DNA from: Methanobrevibacter arboriphilus
GTDB lineage: Archaea; Methanobacteriota; Methanobacteria; Methanobacteriales; Methanobacteriaceae
Assembly: GCF_019669925.1 (NCBI RefSeq)
Contig: NZ_AP019779.1
Coordinates: 2,087,292 to 2,151,291, forward strand
Direction of reading: 5' to 3'
Length of the DNA stretch: 64,000 nucleotides
The notes beneath the pieces are model-generated. The model searched no databases. It was not told the DNA's origin and worked only from the letters and a program-made list of their open reading frames with translations. Within the stretch, counting starts at the first letter, position 1. Every line of letters starts with the position of its first letter. Of the stretch, positions 40,355 to 50,185 are shown one piece after another. Both the position numbers and the translations under genes were made by a program.

Positions 40355-42331
40355 TTATATTTTGAGTGTTTTTGTTTTTTTGGATGATGTGTATATTCCT
40401 GTTCCTGTGTACTTTGTTGTTATTTTGTTTTTGCCTTTGATTGTTGTTGTTTTGAGTTTTAGGTATGCTATTCCTTTATTGTCTGTTTTTGCTTTTCCTA
40501 AGTATTTTTTGCCTTTGTATACTTTTATCCAACTTTTAGCCACTGATTTCTTTTTATTGTCTTTTAAACTTATTTTTAGCTTTGTGTATTTTTTGGATTT
40601 TGATGCTATTTGGAAATTGCTTGTTGTTTTTAATTTACGGGCTGTGTATTTGATTTCAGATTCTTGCTTGTCTAACTTAGCCTTGATTTTGTTATTCAAT
40701 GTTGATAAAGTAATTTGCTGGGTGGTACTTGTTCTTCCATCAATATTTTTTAAAAGCTTATTATTATAATATAGGCTTGTTTTAAAGTATTGTAACTTAG
40801 ATTTAGCATTTGCATTACTATTTGTACCATTAAGAACAAAATAATAATATAATTTTAGATTATCCGTTGCATATAATTTATTATTACTTGTTTTTGTCAT
40901 AATTTTCATGGTATAATAATTTATTGGTTTAATACCAACTAGTTTACCTTTTATATTATTTGTACCCCACCAATTATGACTGATTTTAACCACCGAAATA
41001 TTACCTTCAAATCCAGGATTCATTCCTTCTTCATTAATATAATATATGGAACTATTTTTGCTATTTAAGAATGTATTATATGTTATAGAAACTGGAAATC
41101 GGGTTACACTTAAATAAATATCGCTGCCTTTAGGAGAGGAATTATTGTTAAAATTAGAACTAGAAACATTTAAAGGTAAAATATAATTGTGTATTGCTCC
41201 TCCTGTTTCATTGGCTTTATTGTTGGTGAAATTAGAATTAAAAATATTTAATGTCATTCCATTAAATATTGCTCCTCCCATTAGTGCACTATTGTTAATA
41301 AAAGATGAATTATAAATATTACAAATATAGCCTAGTTCTCCTACAGATGGTGCAATAGCTCCTCCAATAATAGCAGTGTTATTTATAAATTTAGAACGAA
41401 GTATATTTAAACTTCCCTGGCTTATAATAGACCCTCCTCCTAATTTTGCAGAGTTATTAATAAAGTTACAAGAATCGATAATTATTGGAATATCACAATA
41501 ATTATTAAATATTGCTCCTCCTCCCATTTCTTCACCTATTGCTTTATTGTTTAGGAAAATTGAAGAATAGATTTTCACTAATCCATTATATATAGAATTG
41601 TGTATTGCTCCTCCAGTATTAGCAGAATTATTTGTAAAGTTAGAATTTGTTATAGTTATGTTTCCTTGATTGTGTATTGCTCCTCCAGTGTTAGCAGAAT
41701 TATTTGTAAAGTTAGAATTTGTTATAGTTATGTTTCCTTGATTATATATTGCTCCTCCGTAATTTGCTTTGTTATTGATGAATGTTGAGTTTATAATATA
41801 TGCATTACCTGTAAGTGTAATAGTTCCATCTGGACTTGAAATTTGGATGTTGTTAATTACTGAGCCAGTAGTTAGGTTATTGTTCATGAATGAACAATTT
41901 ATAATGTTTATTATTCTTAAATTAGTAATAATTCCCTGAACAAACTCACTGTCTTCTGTTCCTTGGCCATTAATTATTATTAAATTTATCAATGTTAAAT
42001 TCACTGTATTTCCTATAAACCATGTGTTGCTACAGTCTATTATTGCTTTATTTTTAGGATTTTTACTTTTTATAGTAATATTCCTATAATTATTAGGATC
42101 ATCATTGTCTATTTCAATTCCAATTTGTGTGTTGTTTTCTCCTTTGTAAGTTCCGCTTTCTAGTATGATTGTTGAGTTGCCTTTGATTGCTTCTTTTATA
42201 CCTCCAGTGGTATTTTGATTGATTGTTACTTCGCTTGCTGATACTGTGCTTATTGTTAATGCTGCTGTAATTACCAGTATTGAGATTAGTATCATTTTTT
42301 TAGATATTATCTTTTTATTTATTTTTTTCAT
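40355..42331 (-). CDS. Adhesin-like protein with PMP-type repeats
   Basis: A signal peptide (residues 12-33, STVSAS) is followed by a right-handed beta-helix built of GGAI(Y/H)N...FxNN repeats like those of chlamydial polymorphic membrane proteins. Residues around 200-250 contain two near-identical tandem copies of a 24-residue unit (NQGNITITNSNFTNNSANTG), encoded by two 72-base copies at about 41600-41745. The C-terminal 95 residues are a lysine-rich Ig-like domain (KYTKLKISLKDNKKKSVAKS), probably for wall attachment. ATG 42331 is chosen because GGGGTGA lies seven bases upstream; the in-frame GTG 42343 is inside it. Length 658 aa. Frame intact. Confidence 0.8.
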   Translation of the reverse strand: MKKINKKIISKKMILISILVITAALTISTVSASEVTINQNTTGGIKEAIKGNSTIILESGTYKGENNTQIGIEIDNDDPNNYRNITIKSKNPKNKAIIDCSNTWFIGNTVNLTLINLIIINGQGTEDSEFVQGIITNLRIINIINCSFMNNNLTTGSVINNIQISSPDGTITLTGNAYIINSTFINNKANYGGAIYNQGNITITNSNFTNNSANTGGAIHNQGNITITNSNFTNNSANTGGAIHNSIYNGLVKIYSSIFLNNKAIGEEMGGGAIFNNYCDIPIIIDSCNFINNSAKLGGGSIISQGSLNILRSKFINNTAIIGGAIAPSVGELGYICNIYNSSFINNSALMGGAIFNGMTLNIFNSNFTNNKANETGGAIHNYILPLNVSSSNFNNNSSPKGSDIYLSVTRFPVSITYNTFLNSKNSSIYYINEEGMNPGFEGNISVVKISHNWWGTNNIKGKLVGIKPINYYTMKIMTKTSNNKLYATDNLKLYYYFVLNGTNSNANAKSKLQYFKTSLYYNNKLLKNIDGRTSTTQQITLSTLNNKIKAKLDKQESEIKYTARKLKTTSNFQIASKSKKYTKLKISLKDNKKKSVAKSWIKVYKGKKYLGKAKTDNKGIAYLKLKTTTIKGKNKITTKYTGTGIYTSSKKTKTLKI

Positions 42332-42989
42332 TTTTTCATTCACCCCTTTTTTTATATTTTCTTATCAATACTTATATTTTTAGGTATACCTAAATTTTTA
42401 TTATTTTCAATACTATACTACTATAATTTAAAAAATTCTTTAGTAGTAATATAAAGCTTTATATCTCATAATACTTAAATAATACTAACTAAATTTGTTC
42501 TATTTACTAAAAACAATATTTATAAACTATTCAACAATTTATAAGTAATAAACAGTTAGAATATAAGAAAATAAAAAATATATCATAGTTAATATTTTTT
42601 TAATAAATAGTTTATCATTTTTTTTTAATAACAAGTGATTTTTAGAATTCAAAAAGGAAATAATTTAAGAAATAGTATTAAAATATTAATCATCCAGACA
42701 AAATTGGAAAAGTTTGAATCATTCTGTCTTTAGATTATGGGATTAATATAGATTTTAATTTACTTTTAAAAGTTTTTATAAAACTGTGAAAATAATTATT
42801 TGTTGTAATTTTTCAGTAATATATGATAATATTATAGTTTATGAGTTTACTAAACATGATAATTATGAGTTTAATACTTAAATTTTATATAGTATGAACT
42901 AAATATATTATTATCATAATTTTTGTTATGATTTTTATTTGGAACTGATAATTGTGAGGAATATCAGTTTTTTTGGAGGTATAAAATAT
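42332..42989 (+). promoter_or_regulatory. Divergent promoter region of two surface-protein genes
   Basis: Separates the adhesin (-) from the peptidase-like gene (+). TTTATATA at 42884-42891 could be the TATA box of the latter. AGACA (42698) and TGTCT (42726) are short inverted repeats. GGAGGT at 42975-42980 is the ribosome site of the next gene. No gene inside. Confidence 0.45.
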
Positions 42990-44564
42990 ATGGTAAAATA
43001 TAAAAAAAAGATCTTGATTTTGGTTCTTTTAGCTATTTTTGTCATTGGGATTAGTATTACAAGTGTTTCTGCTGCTGAATCTAGTGATGGAAATACTAAA
43101 GCTAAAAAAGTGTCTCAATCTGATGTTTTAAAGGCTAGTAAAAATATTAAAACTTATACTGATAAAAATAAAAAACTGCCAAACTATGTTACTATTAAAA
43201 ATCAAAAATATTCAATGGAAGAATATATGCATCTATCATCTTTAACGATATATTATAAATATAAACAAAAGAAGAATACAGTTGCAGTTAAATCTGGTGT
43301 TAAAAGCCCGAAAAGTCCTTCAGGTTCTAAAATCAATGGAAAACTCAATAAAAAACAGTTCTCCACTTATAATGTTAATGCTTATAAATATATAAAAAAT
43401 TATGATCGTGCTCCTAATTTTATTTCTACAAAACTAGGTAAGATGAAATTTCAGACATTTATTTATGCTAACAGTCGTATTTTAGCATGGTCTGCAGATA
43501 ATGGTGGTAAATTGCCTAATACTCTTACCCTTTCTATTTCTGCTACTCATCCTATTAATAAGTATTTTCCAAAATATTCTTCCAGTTCAGATAGTTCTTC
43601 TGGTTCTGGTTCTCAAGTTGTTAATCCAACTAAATCTGTTTCTATGACTAATATTTTTGAAGCCTCAAATAGGGTTAAAAATTACATTGAAACTAATAAT
43701 GCAATGCCATCAACAGTTAAAATAGGTGCTGATACTTATTCTGCTAATGATTTCTTATATCTATTATCAAAAGCACTTGTTAATAAAAATTCAGGTGTAA
43801 ATTCTAATATAGCTGTTTTAACAACCAGTGCTCCTTCTAACCCTTCAGGAAATAATAAACTTGGAAAAATTTATAAAGCTGAATTTTTTAATTTAGCTAA
43901 ATCCACAGCAAACTATTATGAAACAAATAAAAAAGCTCCTAACTATATTAATTCTAGTCTTGGCAATTTACAATATCAATCGATGATTTATGTTTTTGCA
44001 CGAATAGGGTCTTATATACATAATAATAAAGCGATTCCCAATTATGTTGATGTGACTGTAGATAGTTCTAGTAAAATTAATGGTGGAACTGGTGGAAGTA
44101 CTGATCCTCCTATTGGTTTAGATGAGTATTTGAAACCTACTAAGAATTGTCAGGTGAATGATGCTAAAATTCAGGCTAAAGCTAAAGAAATTACAAAAGG
44201 CTGCACTAATGAATTGCAAAAAGCTACTGCTATTTTTAACTGGGTAAGGGATAATATTAGATATCAATCTTATACTGAGACTCTTAAAGGTGCAGTTAAT
44301 ACTTTATCTAGTAAATTGGGTAATTGTGTTGATCAAACTCACTTGTTGATTGGGCTTTTAAGAGCTTCTGGTATTCCTGCTCGTTATGTCAATGGTATGG
44401 CTACTTTCAAATCTAGTGGACACATAGGCCATACTTGGGCTGAAGTTTATGTTAATGGTAAATGGATGATTGCTGATACAACTAGCAGTCAAAATAGTTT
44501 AGGATCTGTTAAAAATTGTTGGAATCATGAAATATGGTATAAAAGAGCTCAAATAGATTTCTGA
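42990..44564 (+). CDS. Secreted pseudomurein-binding/transglutaminase-type peptidase
   Basis: A signal peptide (residues 5-27, SITSVSAA) is followed by four segments resembling pseudomurein-binding repeats (KxLPNYVTI, APNFIST, MPSTVKI, APNYINS markers), with Ser/Gly linkers, to about residue 375. The C-terminal domain is transglutaminase-like with Cys446 in LGNCVDQTH, His481 in GHTWAEVYV and Asp496 in IADTTS, the same triad as pseudomurein endoisopeptidases. It probably cuts or remodels the peptide cross-links of the cell's own wall, e.g. during growth or division. ATG 42990 is used, nine bases after GGAGGT; the in-frame ATG-like start 51 bases upstream adds a non-signal tail. Length 524 aa. 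Confidence 0.85.
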   Translation: MVKYKKKILILVLLAIFVIGISITSVSAAESSDGNTKAKKVSQSDVLKASKNIKTYTDKNKKLPNYVTIKNQKYSMEEYMHLSSLTIYYKYKQKKNTVAVKSGVKSPKSPSGSKINGKLNKKQFSTYNVNAYKYIKNYDRAPNFISTKLGKMKFQTFIYANSRILAWSADNGGKLPNTLTLSISATHPINKYFPKYSSSSDSSSGSGSQVVNPTKSVSMTNIFEASNRVKNYIETNNAMPSTVKIGADTYSANDFLYLLSKALVNKNSGVNSNIAVLTTSAPSNPSGNNKLGKIYKAEFFNLAKSTANYYETNKKAPNYINSSLGNLQYQSMIYVFARIGSYIHNNKAIPNYVDVTVDSSSKINGGTGGSTDPPIGLDEYLKPTKNCQVNDAKIQAKAKEITKGCTNELQKATAIFNWVRDNIRYQSYTETLKGAVNTLSSKLGNCVDQTHLLIGLLRASGIPARYVNGMATFKSSGHIGHTWAEVYVNGKWMIADTTSSQNSLGSVKNCWNHEIWYKRAQIDF

Positions 44565-45064
44565 GCAAATATCATTTTTCTTCATTCAAATATCATTTTT
44601 CATCATTTTTATAAAAATTAAATTTTTATTTATATTATATTTTTATTTATATTATATTTTTATTTATATTATATTTTTATTTTACGGATTTTTATTTTTA
44701 AGACTTTTAGCACGTTTATATAAAAATTTTGTTAACAATTATTTTTTTAACTATGCCAAAAAATATTATTTCTTAGAAAGTTAGTATATAAAACAATTAA
44801 TGATAGATAATAGATTAGCCAAATTTATTTATATTTAAAAAATTAATTTATACTATACTTATTCAAACTTTATATTATATAAATTGTATTAAAACTATTA
44901 ATTTAGTTATTAAAACCTTCAATTAATATATATTTAAAATAGTAATAAACAACATTAAAATTACTAATTAATTATATTAAAATTATACTAAAATTAGTTA
45001 AAACTATTAATAAATTATACTAAAAACATTAATAAATTATTAAATTAAAACTAGGAGATAATTG
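44565..45064. other. AT-rich gap with 17-base tandem repeat
   Basis: A 17-base unit (ATTTTTATTTATATTAT) is repeated about 3.6 times at 44622-44683. AGGAGA at 45053-45058 serves wecB. No gene seen. Confidence 0.65.
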
Positions 45065-46498
45065 ATGAAAATAGCTATTGTACTTGGAACAAGGCCTGAA
45101 ATTATAAAAATGGTTTCTGTAATTGATGAAATTATTCTTAGAGGTCATGAATTAATTCTTATTCATACTGGTCAACATTATGATCATGAAATGTCTGATC
45201 AGTTTTTTGAAGAGTTAGAATTACCTACTCCTAACTATAACATTGGAGTGGGATCTTCTTCTCATGGTAAGCAAACTGGTAAGATGATGGAAGGAATAGA
45301 GGAAATATTACTCAAAGAAACTCCAGACATACTTTTAGTTCAAGGAGATACAAATGCTGTTTTAGCTGGAGCTTTAGTAGCTTCTAAACTCCATATTCCT
45401 GTAGGTCATGTAGAAGCAGGACTTAGATCTTATGATATTACTATGCCTGAAGAAGTTAATAGAAAAGCTGCTGATGTTTGTTCAAAGTATTACTTTGTTC
45501 CTACTGAAAAATCTGCTATTAATTTATCTCTTGAAGGCATCTCTAGAAAAGATATATTTATAACTGGAAACACTGTTGTTGATGCTTGTTTTAGAAATCT
45601 AGAAATAGCTAAAAAACATATTGATGATATTGAAAATTCTTCCAATCCTTCAAATTCTTTCAATCCTTCAAATTATTCCAATTCTTCTAACTCTTCTAAT
45701 AATTCTACTTCTCCTGATTCTTCTAAATCTTCATCATTTTCTAATGAAATATTAAATTTATTAAAATTAGATAATATTATTACTTTAACTATGCATAGGG
45801 CTGAAAATGTTGATAATAAAAAGCGTTTAACAGATATAATCGATGCAATAGCTGAACTTAAAGATTTTAACATAGTTTTCCCAATTCATCCAAGAACTAA
45901 AAAAACAATGGAAAATTTTGGCTTATATGAAGATTTATCTAAGTTAGACAATGTTCATCTTATAAAACCATTAGGATATTTAGACTTTTTACTTTTAATG
46001 TCAAAATCATTAATTATTGTTACTGATTCTGGAGGTCTTCAAGAAGAGGCTATTACTCTAGATATTCCTTCTCTTACTCTTAGATATAATACTGAACGTC
46101 CTGAAACTGTTGAAATGGGTGGAAATATTTTAGTTGGTGCTGATAAAGACTTTATTGTTGATAGTGCTAATAAAATCTTAAATGATAAATCTTTTTATGA
46201 TAAAATGAGTTTAGCTCCAAATCCTTATGGTGATGGAACAGCTGGAAAGAAAATATTGGATATAATTGAAGATAGCTATGAAAAAGGAGAATGTAGATTA
46301 GATTCTCCTGATGATATTATGGATACTTTCACTACTTTAATGAAAATTGTTGATGAAGATATTACAGTTTTTGATTTTGAAATTAATAATAATGCTTTAA
46401 TTAGAACAGTTTTCAACCCTGCTTATGAGTCAATGAAGTTTCCAAGTGATGATTTGAATTTAAAAGGAATGAATATTTTATATGATAAAATGAGCTGA
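45065..46498 (+). CDS. wecB: UDP-N-acetylglucosamine 2-epimerase with Ser/Asn insertion and C-terminal extension
   Basis: This enzyme interconverts UDP-GlcNAc and UDP-ManNAc for surface glycans. Family motifs are GTRPEIIKM at the N-terminus, GHVEAGLRS, HRAENVDN and TDSGGLQEEA. Residues about 187-229 are a Ser/Asn/Pro run (encoded by TCT, TCC and AAT repeats) placed in the linker between the two domains. After the normal end there are about 65 further residues (DSPDDIMDTFTTLMKIVD...) I do not recognise. Total 477 aa against about 370 for the family. ATG 45065 has AGGAGA six bases upstream. Confidence 0.88.
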   Translation: MKIAIVLGTRPEIIKMVSVIDEIILRGHELILIHTGQHYDHEMSDQFFEELELPTPNYNIGVGSSSHGKQTGKMMEGIEEILLKETPDILLVQGDTNAVLAGALVASKLHIPVGHVEAGLRSYDITMPEEVNRKAADVCSKYYFVPTEKSAINLSLEGISRKDIFITGNTVVDACFRNLEIAKKHIDDIENSSNPSNSFNPSNYSNSSNSSNNSTSPDSSKSSSFSNEILNLLKLDNIITLTMHRAENVDNKKRLTDIIDAIAELKDFNIVFPIHPRTKKTMENFGLYEDLSKLDNVHLIKPLGYLDFLLLMSKSLIIVTDSGGLQEEAITLDIPSLTLRYNTERPETVEMGGNILVGADKDFIVDSANKILNDKSFYDKMSLAPNPYGDGTAGKKILDIIEDSYEKGECRLDSPDDIMDTFTTLMKIVDEDITVFDFEINNNALIRTVFNPAYESMKFPSDDLNLKGMNILYDKMS

Positions 46499-46665
46499 CT
46501 TTTATAGATTCAATATTTGTAAAGTATTGTGGGGTTTAAATATTTGTATATCATTTTTAAAGTATTTTTAAAATACTTAAAGTGTTTATAAAATGCCTGT
46601 AATTTTTTACTTGTAATTTTTTATCTTTATTTTTAATATTTAATCATTAATTCTAAGGAATTCTC

Positions 46666-47922
46666 ATGGTAAATAATAATAGTGTTAACTCTGTTTTGGT
46701 TTTTGAATATTACACTGCTTCTGGAAAAAACGATCCTACGATTATTTCTGAAGCTAAATGTTTAATCGATTCACTTTTAAATGAATTAAGTTCGTTTTCA
46801 GAGGATAATGATACGAAAATTCATTTTCTAGTAGCTAATGATTTTAAATATATTGGAGATAATTATAATTATATTAATGAAAATAAGATTATTATTGATG
46901 TGTCTTTAGAAGATTGGCTAAAGAGTAATATAGATAAATTTGATAGTTGTATGTTTATTTCAGCTGAAGAGAATATGAATCTATACAATTTAGCTAAATT
47001 AATTGAAGATAAAGGTGTAAAGATTTATGGTTCTGATTCAAATTCTACTTTAATCTGCTCTAACAAATTTTTAACTTTCAAACATCTTCAAAGTATTGTA
47101 AAACAACCTAAAACTTTTCAATTCACTATCTCTGATGAAATTTCATGGGAAGAATCTATTAAAGATATATTTAAATCTTTAAAATCTTCCAATGATTCTA
47201 GAATTAGTGATAATGAATATTCTAAGAATTCTAAAATTAATGATATTAATAAATTTTCTAATTATTCTAAAAATAGTGACATTAATAAATCTTCTAATGA
47301 TTTTAGAACTAGAAGTAGCAATGATTATAAATTAATTGTTAAACCTATTTATGGTGTTGATTGTCAGGATATGGTTATTATATCTGAAATTGAAGATATA
47401 AATAATATAAAAAATGTTTTTCCTAATAACACTCAAGTTCTAGTTCAAGAGTATATTCATGGAGATAACTTTAGTGTTAGCTTAATTTCTGATGGTAAAA
47501 AAGCTATTCCAATTAGCTTTAATAAGCAATATATAGATATAAATAAAGAAAATCAATCTTACATTGGAGGAGAACTTCCTTTCAATCATCCTGATCTTGA
47601 ATCTGCTTTTTTGATAGCTAAAAAAGCTGTAGAATCTATTGAAGGTATTAAAGGATTTGTTGGTGTTGATTTAATTATAACTGATGATTATTCTGCTGGT
47701 AATAATTCTATTTATTTTTTAGAAATTAATTCTAGGTTTACTACTCCTTATGTTGGACTTAGTAAAATAGCTAAATTTAATATAGGAAAATCAATAATTA
47801 ATCTTTTAGATAATAAAATTGATATTTCTAAATTATATAAAGAAGGTTTTGGATCTAATAAATTTGATAAGATGGTTAAATTTAAGAAAAATGGTAATAA
47901 TTTAGATATTGAAGTTTTATAA
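46666..47922 (+). CDS. mfnD: Tyramine--L-glutamate ligase, methanofuran biosynthesis
   Basis: An ATP-grasp enzyme that joins glutamate to tyramine in methanofuran assembly. It opens LVFEYYTASG, shared with archaeal MfnD, and the ATP-grasp elements KLIVKPIYGVDCQDM, VQEYIHGDNFSVSLI and the metal-binding FLEINSRFTTPYVG are present. Residues about 171-221 are a Ser/Asn/Lys-rich insertion (SKNSKINDINKFSNYS) in the lid region. The assignment is supported by mfnF 150 bases downstream. AAGGA lies before ATG 46666. 418 aa, longer than relatives because of the insertion. Confidence 0.85.
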   Translation: MVNNNSVNSVLVFEYYTASGKNDPTIISEAKCLIDSLLNELSSFSEDNDTKIHFLVANDFKYIGDNYNYINENKIIIDVSLEDWLKSNIDKFDSCMFISAEENMNLYNLAKLIEDKGVKIYGSDSNSTLICSNKFLTFKHLQSIVKQPKTFQFTISDEISWEESIKDIFKSLKSSNDSRISDNEYSKNSKINDINKFSNYSKNSDINKSSNDFRTRSSNDYKLIVKPIYGVDCQDMVIISEIEDINNIKNVFPNNTQVLVQEYIHGDNFSVSLISDGKKAIPISFNKQYIDINKENQSYIGGELPFNHPDLESAFLIAKKAVESIEGIKGFVGVDLIITDDYSAGNNSIYFLEINSRFTTPYVGLSKIAKFNIGKSIINLLDNKIDISKLYKEGFGSNKFDKMVKFKKNGNNLDIEVL

Positions 47923-48078
47923 ATCATTTTTATAAATCATTTTAATAAATTATTATTTAATTAAATTATAAATAAATTGTTAGTTTATAGACTATATTTT
48001 ATAAATCATTAATTAAAGTATTATTTTAATAGATAGTTAAGATAGTTATTTAATTTTATGTATTATGGAGGATATTTT

Positions 48079-49143
48079 ATGAGAATAGCTGGTTTTGATA
48101 TTGGTGGTGCAAACACTGATTTAGCTATAGTTGATTTTGAAAAAAGAAATAAAATCATCGATATATCTTGTGATTTTAAGTATTTGCCTATGTGGAGTAA
48201 TAATAATGATTTAGGAAATACTTTATTTGAATTAATCCAAAATATCAGTGACATTGATTCTATTGATGGTATAGGTATATCAATGACTGCAGAACTTGTC
48301 GATGCCTATGAAACTAAAAAAGAAGGTGTTTTGGATATAGCTAATAAATCGAAAGAGATTTTCAATGAAAACTCATCAAAAATTATTCCAATTGCATTTA
48401 TAGGTACAAAAAAAGTTCTTTCTTTAGAAGAGTTAAAATCTAATTCTTTCGATGTAGCTGCTGCAAATTGGATAGCTACTGCACAGGTAGCTGCTCAAAT
48501 AAGTCCTAATTGTATTTTTATTGATACTGGAAGTACTACTACTGATATTATTCCAATTAAAAATGGTAAAGAATGTGCTAAAGGGAGATCTGATTTTGAA
48601 AGATTAAAAACTAAAGAGTTAGTATATACTGGAACTCTTAGAACCAATTTAGCAAGTTTTCTTGATAGTATTTCTTTTGAAGGCGAGGAATATAATGTAG
48701 CTTCTGAGCTCTTTGCAATTACTGCCGATGTTTATAATGTTTTAAATAAGATAAATCTTGATGATTATGTTTGTGATACTTGTGATGGTGCTGGAAAGTC
48801 TAAAGAGGAATCTGCAAGAAGAATTTCTAGGGTATTATGTGCTGATTTAGATATTCTTTCTTTTGATGATATTGTTGATATTTCTAAGAATATTCATCAA
48901 AGTCAAGTTGATCAAATAGCTAAATCATTAAAAGAAGTTGTAAATAGAGAAAATTTAGATTTAGTTGTTACTACTGGTCTTGGAAAAGATATACTTGCTA
49001 AAAAAGCAGCTGAAAGTTTAAATTTAGAAGTTAAATCTATGAGTGAGCTTTTAACAGATGAAGAATGTGTTGTTGCTCCAGCTATTGGGACTGCAATTAT
49101 GATGAATGAATATTTAGAGAATGAATGTTTAAAAAATATTTAA
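48079..49143 (+). CDS. mfnF: MfnF, methanofuran precursor-coupling enzyme
   Basis: MfnF couples the furan phosphate to glutamyl-tyramine to form the methanofuran core. It belongs to the ASKHA/hydantoinase-like superfamily: FDIGGANTDLAIVD near the start and IDTGSTTTDIIPI in the middle are the phosphate-binding loops. GGAGG (48067-48071) lies seven bases before ATG 48079, so the in-frame ATG at 48058 is not used. Following mfnD on the same strand, it makes a two-gene methanofuran block. Length 354 aa. Confidence 0.87.
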   Translation: MRIAGFDIGGANTDLAIVDFEKRNKIIDISCDFKYLPMWSNNNDLGNTLFELIQNISDIDSIDGIGISMTAELVDAYETKKEGVLDIANKSKEIFNENSSKIIPIAFIGTKKVLSLEELKSNSFDVAAANWIATAQVAAQISPNCIFIDTGSTTTDIIPIKNGKECAKGRSDFERLKTKELVYTGTLRTNLASFLDSISFEGEEYNVASELFAITADVYNVLNKINLDDYVCDTCDGAGKSKEESARRISRVLCADLDILSFDDIVDISKNIHQSQVDQIAKSLKEVVNRENLDLVVTTGLGKDILAKKAAESLNLEVKSMSELLTDEECVVAPAIGTAIMMNEYLENECLKNI

Positions 49144-49250
49144 AAGTTATTTAAAGTTATTTAAGGTTATTTAACAATGTTTAAGTTAGTTAAAGTTATT
49201 TAAGGTTATTTAAAATTATTTAAAGTTATTTAAGATTATTTAAAAAGATT
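49144..49250. repeat. Ten-base periodic repeat GTTATTTAAA
   Basis: About ten copies of a GTTATTTAA(A/G) unit follow one another with ten-base spacing between mfnF and the next gene. Confidence 0.75.
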
Positions 49251-49276
49251 ATAATTTAAAATTAGTGGAGATATAA

Positions 49277-49963
49277 ATGAAAAAAAGACGTATGGTTCTT
49301 ATTATAATATTATTTTTATTAATAATAGGGGCAGGACTATGTTTATTTGCAAATCTTTGTGAAACTCAGACTATTGGATCAAATAATTTAGGATATGTTA
49401 CAAAATCTACATATTCTCATTATGGAGATTCTGAACATAAAATTGCAGTTGTTTCTGGTATGCATTCAAGGGAAAAACTTTCTGCTGATGTTTTACCTAT
49501 TGCAGTAAAGTTTTATGCTCTTTTTAATAAAGTAGATATAGTTAATTATCAAGTCACGGTTTTAGATAATCCTGATGATTTTTACATTGGTAGAAGCAAT
49601 GGAGAGTCATTGGTTAATAATTATGTTGTAAATGACATAGCTAAAGAAAATTTTGATCTTGTTATTATAGGGCATGATCATGAAGAAGGTTATGGGGATG
49701 GTTTTTATATAGCTACTCCTTCAATGGATTCAAAATCAGTTAATCTAGCTGAAAAAGCAATTAATAATATTCCTAACTTTAATTATTATAAGAGAGATAC
49801 TACAAAATCAGCTAAAAGTAGTTCTATCACTACTGTTGATAATCCTATTGTAGCTACTGGAACTCCTCTTTTTGTTTATGAAATTCCTGAATGGTTAGGC
49901 TTTTTTGAAGCTCTTGGTAATTCTTATAGTCTCATTGGAGCTTCGTTTAATTGTTTTAATTGA
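49277..49963 (+). CDS. Membrane-anchored M14-like putative metallopeptidase
   Basis: One N-terminal membrane helix (residues 6-27) anchors a 200-residue outer domain. It has a reduced M14/AspA-like pattern: SGMHSREKLS (HxxE zinc site), IGHDHEEGYGDG (second His) and VYEIPEW (possible catalytic Glu). This parallels the secreted protein at 11424, though sequence outside these motifs differs. It may act on cell-wall peptide. GGAGAT precedes ATG 49277. Possibly co-transcribed with mfnF, but a functional link is unlikely. Confidence 0.55.
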   Translation: MKKRRMVLIIILFLLIIGAGLCLFANLCETQTIGSNNLGYVTKSTYSHYGDSEHKIAVVSGMHSREKLSADVLPIAVKFYALFNKVDIVNYQVTVLDNPDDFYIGRSNGESLVNNYVVNDIAKENFDLVIIGHDHEEGYGDGFYIATPSMDSKSVNLAEKAINNIPNFNYYKRDTTKSAKSSSITTVDNPIVATGTPLFVYEIPEWLGFFEALGNSYSLIGASFNCFN

Positions 49964-50042
49964 TAATCTATACTTTTTATATTTACTTTTAGTATAATTA
50001 TTTATCACCTTATCTTATTTTTTTTAGAAATAATGGTGTATT

Positions 50043-50180
50043 TGAAAAGTAGTTGCTAAATTGATAAATTTATATTCTTTTTTTTAAAAAAAATTGGGGT
50101 GAGATTCGTTTTTATATGAATCATGACCTTAATATATATTATTGTATTATTTTTTTAAATATTTAAATTTTTTATAATTG
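50043..50180 (+). repeat. Dispersed hairpin element, copy 1
   Basis: About 135 bases similar to 58613-58755: AAAAGTAG, AAATTGATAAATT, TTTTTTAAAAAAA, ATTGG.GTGAGATTC and ATATTTAAATTTTT occur in the same order. GATTC/GAATC forms a small hairpin. AAATTTATATTC upstream of it resembles a TATA box, which suggests a promoter plus leader. Confidence 0.55.
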
Positions 50181-50185
50181 AATAC

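Noticed and set aside
40362-40769. 135-residue plus-strand frame
   Set aside because: Antisense shadow of the lysine-rich end of the adhesin at 40355; AAA codons read as TTT on the other strand.
48058-48078. Earlier start of MfnF
   Set aside because: The upstream ATG would place the GGAGG ribosome site inside the gene; the ATG at 48079 has ideal spacing.
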